DNA from: DAIRUQ01 sp036803245
Lineage (GTDB): Bacteria; Chloroflexota; Anaerolineae; UBA1429
NCBI GenBank assembly: GCA_036803245.1
Contig: DAIRUQ010000004.1
Location: 1-54,690, forward strand
Length of the DNA: 54,690 bases
Reading direction: 5' to 3'
The translations under genes were made by a program, and so were the position numbers. This document shows, piece by piece, positions 48,960 to 54,690 of the stretch. The notes under the pieces are model-generated. The model made no database searches. It was not told the DNA's origin and saw nothing but the letters and a program-made list of their open reading frames with translations. The first letter of the stretch is position 1. Each line of letters begins with the position of its first letter.

Positions 48960-50017
48960 ATGAAGATCACCGGCATCGAGGTCATCCCGTTTGTCTACCC
49001 CCGCCCCAGTTTCCGCAATGGCCAACTCATCGCAGAAACGACGGCCCGGCAGACCCTCACCCGCATCCTGACCGACGAGGGCGCCGAGGGACTGTTCCTA
49101 GGCGGGCACGGCCACGGCGATCAGGACGGCCTGACGCCCGAAGAGTGCGCCCAGGTGTGCGGCGTGGTGGAACGCCTCCTGGTGGGGCAAGACCCACATG
49201 ACCGCGAGCGCTTCTGGCACTGGATGTGGGTCGCCAACCTGCCCGAGCCCATTCTCAGCACCATCGACATGGCGCTATGGGACCTGGCGGCTCGCGCGGC
49301 GGGCCTCCCCGTCTTCAAGTACGCCGGCGGCTGCCGCGACCGCGTGCTCGCCTATGCCAGCACCTATCCAAACATGGGCATGCCCGAGGACTATGCCCAA
49401 CACGCCCTGGACTGCCTGGAGCGCGGCTACACTGCCTACAAGATCCATCCCTACTACTTTTGGGATCCCGAGACGCAGCAGCCCGATCCCGGTCGACCCT
49501 CCCACATCGCCTGGGATGTCCGTGTCTGTGAGGCCGTCCATGACGCGGTTGGCGACAGCATGATCCTGATGTACGACCCCTGGGGCACCTACCGCACGTA
49601 CGAAGAGGCCCTCTACATCGGGCGGGTGCTGGAGGAGCTGAACTTTTACTGGTACGAGCACCCCATGCCCGAGTATCGCGTCGAGAGCTATGTCCGCTTG
49701 TCGCGCGAGCTCGAGATTCCGGTGCTTTCGCCCGAGATCGCGGCTGGCAGCATCTACACCCGAGCCGACTGGATCCTCCGCGGTGCCTCGGACATGAGCC
49801 GCATGGATGTCCTGCGCGGTGGTATGACCGGCATGCTCAAGCTGGCTGGCATCTGTGAGGCCTTTGGCCAGCGCTGCGAGGTTCATATGAGCGGATTCGG
49901 AAACCTCCAGGTGCTGGGAGCCACCAGCGAGGACGTTTGCGAGTACTATGAACGCGGCCTAGAGGCGCCGGGTCTGGACTATGACGCGCTGCCGCCCTAC
50001 CTGGAGGCGCCCTGCGA
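48960..50017 (+). CDS. Mandelate racemase / muconate lactonising enzyme family member (enolase superfamily), C-terminus in gap
   Basis: About 352 residues before the gap. The N-terminal capping domain starts MKITGIEVIPFVYPRP. The barrel shows YKIH (the Lys-x-His/Lys catalytic pair), then metal ligands Asp in MYDPWGTY, Glu in YEHPMPEY and Glu in LSPEIAAG, and a further His in EVHMSGFGN. This fits acid-sugar dehydratases or racemases of the MR subgroup. GAAGGAG precedes the ATG. Only the last few residues seem to be missing at 50018. The frame formally runs on into copA, but this is an artefact of a 100-N placeholder. Substrate not assigned. Confidence 0.87.
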
Positions 50018-50117
50018 NNNNNNNNNNNNNNNNNNNNNNNNNNNNNNNNNNNNNNNNNNNNNNNNNNNNNNNNNNNNNNNNNNNNNNNNNNNNNNNNNNN
50101 NNNNNNNNNNNNNNNNN
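50018..50117. other. Assembly gap (100 N) between enolase-superfamily gene and copA
   Basis: Exactly 100 N. The end of one gene and the start of another are lost; the frame continuity across it is chance. Confidence 0.95.
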
Positions 50118-52493
50118 GGCGGCGTCGATCGCGTCAGCGTGAACCTGGCCACTGAGCGCGCCAGCGTCTGGCTGAGCACCGAGGACCCAATCACGCCAGC
50201 GCTGGTGGCGGCGGTCCAGGATACTGGCTACGGCGTGCGCGCCGAGCGTGCCGAGTACCGCATCGAGGGGATGACCTGCGCCGCCTGTTCCGCGGCGGTC
50301 GAGCGGGCGCTGCGGAACCTCCCTGGCGTCACCGAGGCCAGCGTCAACCTGGCCACCGAGCGCGCCGTCGTACAGCGCCTGCCCGGTACCGCCACCGATG
50401 ATGCCATCCTGCAGGCCGTGGCCCACGCTGGCTACAAAGCCATCGCCGCCGGCGAGGAACGGACTGATGAGGACGTCGATCCATCCCAGGAAAAGGTTCG
50501 TGTCGCCAAGCGGCGAATGCTGATCGCGTGGGCCCTGACGCTTCCCATCGTCCTGTGGATGATCCCCGAGATGATCTGGGGCATCGCCTGGCCCAACATG
50601 ACCGTGTTCCGTCTTGGCATGGTGCTGCTGGCTTTGCCGGTCCTGGCGTGGGCTGGCCGGCAGACCTATCGCAGCGGCGTGACAGCCGCCCTGCACGGCT
50701 ATGCCAACATGGATACCCTGATCACCTTGGGCACGGTGGCCTCCTACGTCACCGGCCCGGCCTCCTTTGTCTGGCCGGTGGCCAACTATGCCGGTGTGTC
50801 GGCCATGATCATGGCCTTTCACCTCACCGGGCGCTACATCGAAGAGACGGCCAAGGGCCGCGCCTCGCAGGCCATCCGCAAGCTGATCGAGCTCGGGGCC
50901 AAGAGCGCTCACGTCCTCCGCGACGGTGTCGAGATCGAGGTGCCCCTCGATCAGGTAGTTGTGGGCGATGTGCTGGTCGTGCGCCCCGGCGAAAAGGTCC
51001 CGACCGACGGCGAGGTGGTCGCAGGCGAGAGCGCCGTCGACGAATCGATGGCCACGGGCGAGCCGCTGCCGGTGCACAAGGGCGTGGGCGACGCCGTCTT
51101 GGGTGCTACGGTGAACCAAACCGGCCTCCTGCGGGTCCGCTCCACCCGCGTGGGCAAAGATACCTTTTTGGCCCAGGTGATTCGACTGGTCGAAGAGGCC
51201 CAGGCCACCAAGGTGCCGGTGCAAGCCTTTGCTGATAAGGTAACCGGCGTCTTTGTACCCATCGTCCTGGGCATCGCCCTCCTGACAGCCCTCGCCTGGA
51301 TCGTGTTGCCGCAAGGGATGCGCAATCTGGTGGCTGCCGGTAGCTTTTTGCCCTGGGTACGTGTCGATCTCACCACGCTGACGCTGGCGATCGTAGCGGT
51401 GGTGGCGGTCTTGGTCATCGCCTGCCCCTGCGCCCTCGGCCTGGCCACCCCCACGGCGCTCATGGTGGGTAGCGGCTTGGGCGCCGAGCACGGCATCCTG
51501 ATCCGCACCGGCGCCGCCATCCAGATCCTGCGCGATGCCGACATGATCATCCTGGACAAGACTGGCACCCTGACCCAGGGCCAGCCCGAAGTGACCGACG
51601 TGGCGCCTCTTGTCGGCACGGCTGACGAGCTGCTGGCGCTAGCAGCCTCCGCCGAGCTGGGTTCCGAACACCCCCTAGGCGCTGCCATCGTCGAGCACGC
51701 CCGCAGCCTCGATCTGGCCCTCAGCGATCCGCAAGGCTTTGAGGCACTGGGCGGGCGCGGCGTGGCCGCCATGGTGGACACCCGCGTCGTCCTGGTAGGA
51801 ACCCGCGGTCTCCTGGCCGAGCAGGGAATCGCGTCCGACGCCGTTGAGCCATCGCTACAGCAGTTCGAGGAGCAGGGCAAGACCGCTGTGCTGGTCAGCG
51901 CTGGCGGCGAGCTCCAGGGGATGATCGCCCTCGCCGACGCACTCAAGCCAGAGGCGCCCCAGGCCATGGCCGAGCTGCGGGGCATGGGCATTCAGTTGGC
52001 GATGATCACCGGCGACAATGCCCGCACCGCCCGCGCCGTCGCCCAGCGCCTCGGCATCAGCGAGGTGGCGGCCGGGGTGCTGCCCGACGGCAAGGCCGAC
52101 GCCGTCAGGCGCTACCAGGAGCAACACGGGATCGTCGTCTTTGTCGGCGACGGCATCAACGACGCACCGGCGTTGGCCCAAGCCGACGTGGGCATCGCCA
52201 TCGGCACTGGCACCGACATCGCCATCGAGACCAGCGACGTTACCCTGGTGCGCGGCCATCTGGACGCCCTGATTGAGGCGGTGAACCTGAGCCGAGCGAC
52301 CTTTCAAAAGATCCGCCAGAACCTCTTCTGGGCGTTCTTTTACAACGTCATCATGGTCCCTTTGGCCTTTATCGGCTGGATGCATCCGTTGCTGGCCGAG
52401 ATCGCCATGGCCAGTTCGTCGGTCACCGTCGTAACCAACGCCAACCTGCTGCGACGCGTCGACATCCGCCCGTCCTATGCCAAGCGGACCTGA
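50118..52493 (+). CDS. copA: Copper-exporting P1B-type ATPase, N-terminus in gap
   Basis: About 790 residues are present. Part of a first heavy-metal-associated domain follows the gap, then a complete second one with GMTCAACSAAVE. The P-type core has the membrane metal site CPCALGLATPTALMVG (50.0-52.5 kb, at about 51420), the phosphorylation motif DKTGTL at about 51553, the ATP-binding SEHPLG, and GDGINDAPALA. Six or more TM helices of the eight-helix P1B layout are visible. Cys-Pro-Cys points to Cu(I) or Ag(I) export. Its true start is lost. A CDF and an MntP exporter follow on the same strand. Confidence 0.95.
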   Translation, partial: GGVDRVSVNLATERASVWLSTEDPITPALVAAVQDTGYGVRAERAEYRIEGMTCAACSAAVERALRNLPGVTEASVNLATERAVVQRLPGTATDDAILQAVAHAGYKAIAAGEERTDEDVDPSQEKVRVAKRRMLIAWALTLPIVLWMIPEMIWGIAWPNMTVFRLGMVLLALPVLAWAGRQTYRSGVTAALHGYANMDTLITLGTVASYVTGPASFVWPVANYAGVSAMIMAFHLTGRYIEETAKGRASQAIRKLIELGAKSAHVLRDGVEIEVPLDQVVVGDVLVVRPGEKVPTDGEVVAGESAVDESMATGEPLPVHKGVGDAVLGATVNQTGLLRVRSTRVGKDTFLAQVIRLVEEAQATKVPVQAFADKVTGVFVPIVLGIALLTALAWIVLPQGMRNLVAAGSFLPWVRVDLTTLTLAIVAVVAVLVIACPCALGLATPTALMVGSGLGAEHGILIRTGAAIQILRDADMIILDKTGTLTQGQPEVTDVAPLVGTADELLALAASAELGSEHPLGAAIVEHARSLDLALSDPQGFEALGGRGVAAMVDTRVVLVGTRGLLAEQGIASDAVEPSLQQFEEQGKTAVLVSAGGELQGMIALADALKPEAPQAMAELRGMGIQLAMITGDNARTARAVAQRLGISEVAAGVLPDGKADAVRRYQEQHGIVVFVGDGINDAPALAQADVGIAIGTGTDIAIETSDVTLVRGHLDALIEAVNLSRATFQKIRQNLFWAFFYNVIMVPLAFIGWMHPLLAEIAMASSSVTVVTNANLLRRVDIRPSYAKRT

Positions 52494-52512
52494 ACAGCAG
52501 CCGAGAGGCGGT

Positions 52513-52540
52513 TTGCCAACATCGCTGACGCGACTATCCT
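52513..52540 (+). promoter_or_regulatory. Possible promoter for the CDF/mntP pair
   Basis: TTGCCA (52513-52518), 16-bp spacer, TATCCT (52535-52540), 29 bases before the ATG at 52570. Confidence 0.4.
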
Positions 52541-52569
52541 AGGCGACGGGATGCCCTAACGGAAAGATC

Positions 52570-53475
52570 ATGCACGACCATCACCATGACCATCACACCC
52601 CCCATGGCGTGGGGAACCTAAGAACCGCGTTCTGGCTCAATCTGACCTTTACCTTGATCGAGCTGGTGGGAGGTTGGTGGACGGGCAGCCTGGCCATTCT
52701 TTCGGACGCGCTGCACGACCTAGGCGATAGCGTTTCGCTCGCTCTCGCCTGGCGGCTGGCTCACCTGGGCGAGCGGGGCTGCGATGGCCGCTACTCGTAT
52801 GGCTACCGTCGCTTCACCATGCTCGGCGCCCTGGCCAACATCGGCCTGCTGGTTGGCGGCAGCCTCTTTATGCTCTCTGAGGCGATCCCACGCCTGTGGC
52901 AGCCCGAGATGCCCGATGCGCGCGGCATGCTGCTGCTGGCCATCCTGGGCATCGCCGCCAACGGAGTGGCCGCCCTGCGTCTGCGCCACGAGCACTCGCT
53001 GAACGCCCGCACGGCGGCTCTTCACCTGCTCGAGGATCTGTTCGGATGGCTCGCCGTACTCGTCGTCAGCGTGGTGTTGCTCTTTGTCGAGCTGCCGATC
53101 CTGGATCCGGTCCTCTCCATCGGCATCAGCCTGTTCGTGCTCTACAACGCCAGTCGCTATCTCTACCAAGCCGGACAGCTCCTGCTGCAACGAGTGCCCC
53201 ACGGCATCAACCTTGAGGAGCTGGAGCGGGATCTATCACAGATCCCAGGGGTCGGAGCGGTGCATCACACGCATCTCTGGTCGCTGGATGGCGAGCATCA
53301 CGTATTCAGCACCCATCTGGTGCTGCCGCGCGAGACGTCCCAGGCCGAGGCCATCGAGGCCAAGTGCGCCGCCCGCGAGTTGCTGCATGGAATCGAGATC
53401 GAGCACGCGACCATCGAGATCGAGTACGAGGGCGAGGTCTGCGGAGCCAAGCCTTCACACGTTCATCGCGGATAA
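52570..53475 (+). CDS. Cation diffusion facilitator (CDF) metal exporter, Zn/Cd/Co type
   Basis: 301 residues. The N-terminus is His-rich (MHDHHHDHHTPHG), a likely metal sensor. Six TM helices follow; the transport site is seen as His-x3-Asp in TM2 (SDALHDLGD) and His-x3-Asp in TM5 (LHLLEDLFG), the Zn-type pattern. The C-terminal cytoplasmic ferredoxin-like domain contains HHTHLWSLDGEHHVFSTHLV. It should exchange Zn2+ or a similar ion for protons. The gene lies between copA and mntP, all on the plus strand. Exact metal range is unknown. Confidence 0.92.
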   Translation: MHDHHHDHHTPHGVGNLRTAFWLNLTFTLIELVGGWWTGSLAILSDALHDLGDSVSLALAWRLAHLGERGCDGRYSYGYRRFTMLGALANIGLLVGGSLFMLSEAIPRLWQPEMPDARGMLLLAILGIAANGVAALRLRHEHSLNARTAALHLLEDLFGWLAVLVVSVVLLFVELPILDPVLSIGISLFVLYNASRYLYQAGQLLLQRVPHGINLEELERDLSQIPGVGAVHHTHLWSLDGEHHVFSTHLVLPRETSQAEAIEAKCAARELLHGIEIEHATIEIEYEGEVCGAKPSHVHRG

Positions 53476-53509
53476 CCACCCACTAGTCATACCACGAAAG
53501 CGAGCCGCT

Positions 53510-54082
53510 TTGGATCCAGTCACCATCGCCCTCACCGCCATCGCCCTGGCCATGGACTCGTTCAGTGTCTCTGTCTGCGGCGGAAGCTTGTTGAGCGCCG
53601 ACTGCCCCCGCCGGCGAGTCGCCGGACACACCGGGCTGGTGATGGGAGGCTTTCAGGCCGCCATGCCTTTGGCTGGGTGGCTGGGCGCAGGGCTGCTCTC
53701 GCAGAGGCTCGCAGCGTTCGATCACTGGATCGCTTTCGGGCTGTTGGCATTCATCGGCGGGCGCATGGTATACGAGGCGCTGCACCCCAACTGCGATCCC
53801 AGCATCAACCTCGGCCGCTGGTCCACCCTGGCCGTCTTGGGGGTGGCGACCAGCATCGACGCGCTGGCCGTAGGGGTCACCTATGCCTTTGTGGGGTACG
53901 CCATCCTGCTGCCCGTCGCAGTGATCGGGTTGGTCGCCTTTGGGTTCTCCTACCTGGGCGTTCTGCTAGGAGCCCGCGTCGGCGCTCTGTTTCGCGATCG
54001 AGCTCCCCTGTTGGGCGGGCTTCTGCTGATCGCCCTCGGTACCCGCATTTTGGTCCAGCATCTGGCAGGCGCCGGCATCTAG
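53510..54082 (+). CDS. mntP: Manganese efflux pump MntP
   Basis: 190 residues, the standard length. Six TM helices in two repeats; the key acidic residues lie in LAMDSFSVS (TM1) and TSIDALAVG (TM4). The start is a TTG at 53510; the ATG within TM1 would remove a helix. It begins 34 bases after the CDF stop codon, so it is cotranscribed with that gene. No yybP-ykoY manganese riboswitch is seen upstream, where the CDF gene stands. It exports Mn2+. Confidence 0.9.
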   Translation: MDPVTIALTAIALAMDSFSVSVCGGSLLSADCPRRRVAGHTGLVMGGFQAAMPLAGWLGAGLLSQRLAAFDHWIAFGLLAFIGGRMVYEALHPNCDPSINLGRWSTLAVLGVATSIDALAVGVTYAFVGYAILLPVAVIGLVAFGFSYLGVLLGARVGALFRDRAPLLGGLLLIALGTRILVQHLAGAGI

Positions 54083-54090
54083 CAACAACG

Positions 54091-54119
54091 AACTGGGCCG
54101 CGGCGGCCGCCGCCCAGTT
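54091..54119. terminator. Bidirectional hairpin between convergent mntP and small membrane protein genes
   Basis: AACTGGGC (54091-54098) / GCCCAGTT (54112-54119) with a nested GCGG/CCGC stem. It lies between the two stop codons. Confidence 0.7.
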
Positions 54120-54147
54120 GGCCCCAACGCACGAACCCGAGTCGACG

Positions 54148-54492
54148 CTATTCGCCCGCTGCGCCCTTGCCGCGGATGGACCATCCGATGAACAGCAGCG
54201 CGGCGATATAGATCACCCACTGGATGACGCCAGCCATCTGATCCAGCATGGTGAACAGAGTGCCGAACAGCTGCGTCACATGAGCCTCTCGGACAAACGT
54301 AAACGCCGTCGACAGCCCATACAGGCCGATCAGCACGGCCACAAAGAGTGCCCCGGCCGCGGCGATGGTCTCATCCTCAACGAACCGCAGTAGCAGCTCC
54401 TTGAGAGGCTTGCGAAGCCACACGATCAGGCCCGCCGCGATGGCCAACGAGAGCACGAAACCGAGAAACCCGACCAGCACCCTCAAGAACAT
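54148..54492 (-). CDS. Small membrane protein of unknown function, about three TM helices
   Basis: 114 residues. Hydrophobic segments lie at about 3-26 (LRVLVGFLGFVLSLAIAAGLIVW), 45-68 (AAAGALFVAVLIGLYGLSTAFTF) and 85-105 (AGVIQWVIYIAALLFIGWSI). A basic loop RKPLKELLLRFVEDE separates the first two. GGAGG precedes the ATG. No family is recognised; it may be an ion-channel-like or accessory membrane protein. It is transcribed toward mntP and is preceded on the same strand by the end of a probable FGGY kinase. Confidence 0.65.
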   Translation of the reverse strand: MFLRVLVGFLGFVLSLAIAAGLIVWLRKPLKELLLRFVEDETIAAAGALFVAVLIGLYGLSTAFTFVREAHVTQLFGTLFTMLDQMAGVIQWVIYIAALLFIGWSIRGKGAAGE

Positions 54493-54576
54493 GGCAACCT
54501 CCTACCCTTTCCTGCTTCGCTCCCCAAGGAAATGACGCCCCCAAATCGCTCGGCCTAGGCGTACCGCACGGCACTC

Positions 54577-54690
54577 CTAGCCATCGGCGTGCGACAAGCC
54601 ATCGGCAATAGCGCGATACCGTTCACGTAGAGCTGCATACGCCTCGGTGTGCTTGGCTCGCGGCTCATAGCGACGCTGGGGACGCACCAC
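54577..54690 (-). CDS. C-terminal end of a probable FGGY-family carbohydrate kinase (runs off the right edge)
   Basis: The minus strand is open from the window edge to a TAG at 54579-54577. The 37 residues read RYEPRAKHTEAYAALRERYRAIADGL near the end, a terminal-helix pattern often seen in xylulokinase-type FGGY kinases (Glu-Pro, then Tyr-x-x-Leu...Tyr-Arg). The catalytic parts are outside the window, so this rests on a short match. Confidence 0.45.
   Translation of the reverse strand: MVRPQRRYEPRAKHTEAYAALRERYRAIADGLSHADG

Noticed and set aside
48828..52493. A single 1221-residue enolase-superfamily/CopA fusion protein
   Set aside because: The frame crosses a 100-N placeholder; both halves are complete families with separate functions, and frame continuity across an arbitrary gap has a one-in-three chance.
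53461..53570. Manganese riboswitch (yybP-ykoY) before mntP
   Set aside because: mntP begins only 34 bases after the CDF stop; there is no room for the aptamer and no matching sequence.

Overview
The window is about 54.7 kb of high-GC bacterial chromosome, densely coded on both strands and broken by five runs of exactly 100 N (7270-7369, 12651-12750, 19006-19105, 24263-24362, 50018-50117). It reads as scaffolded draft or metagenome-assembled sequence. A lipoprotein with a long Thr-Pro repeat tail, a 7TM-PAS-GGDEF protein, BMP-type nucleoside transport, a UroD-like protein beside a sulfatase, and GH116 and glycyl-radical enzymes together suggest an anaerobic Chloroflexota (Anaerolineae-like) organism. 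This is an inference from gene content; no rRNA or ribosomal marker is present to confirm it.

Layout. 1-4.8 kb: 5' part of a GH116 glucosidase, divergent from a glycyl radical enzyme, then a Thr-Pro-rich lipoprotein. 4.9-12.5 kb: a MurF-Alr fusion running into a gap, then a minus-strand run: dinB (cut by the same gap), a two-TM acidic protein, an M24 peptidase, lipB and fmt. 12.6-18.4 kb: a gap-broken small ORF, recJ, nadE, glnA, and a convergent MFS transporter. 18.5-23.2 kb: a dTDP-rhamnose and glycosyltransferase region (rfbC, rfbD, two GT2) with mtnA and a cell-wall amidase on the other strand. 23.2-27.2 kb: a cobalamin riboswitch plus intrinsic terminator ahead of a btuF-btuC-btuD-like vitamin B12 transporter. 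27.4-31.5 kb: a diguanylate cyclase, then a UroD-like/sulfatase operon. 31.5-37.3 kb: a BMP-family (nucleoside-type) ABC transporter operon with a long leader and an unusual three-armed RNA element, next to an adenosine-specific-kinase-family gene. 37.3-42.7 kb: pepF, a CocE-type hydrolase, and an operon of a second UroD-like gene with archaeal-type purO. 43-47.5 kb: pckA, an S4-domain protein, and a GNAT / orphan substrate-binding protein / clan GH-A glycosidase unit. 47.5-54.7 kb: tRNA-Arg(CCT), an orphan D12-class DNA methyltransferase, an enolase-superfamily enzyme, and a metal-efflux group (copA, CDF, mntP), ending in a small membrane protein and the last codons of a probable FGGY sugar kinase.

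How the genes fit together. There is no single large pathway. Coherent sub-units are B12 import under B12 control; purine handling (BMP transporter, adenosine-binding family protein, PurO); rhamnosylated surface glycan assembly; one-carbon and protein housekeeping (fmt, lipB, peptidases); and metal homeostasis. At least sixteen promoters of the form TTGnnn - 17 bp - TAnnnT-like can be read by eye, which helps fix gene starts.

Most interesting observations: (1) alternative RNA hairpins between the BMP lipoprotein gene and its ATPase gene, in which one arm contains the ATPase ribosome-binding region; (2) an fmt whose catalytic Asn position is Gly; (3) two UroD-like paralogues with different putative metal-site residues; (4) an operon of a UroD-like gene with archaeal-type purO; (5) a glycyl radical enzyme with no activating enzyme in view; (6) a MurF-Alr fusion outside its usual phylum, if the taxonomic guess is right. 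The apparent enolase-CopA fusion is a gap artefact.
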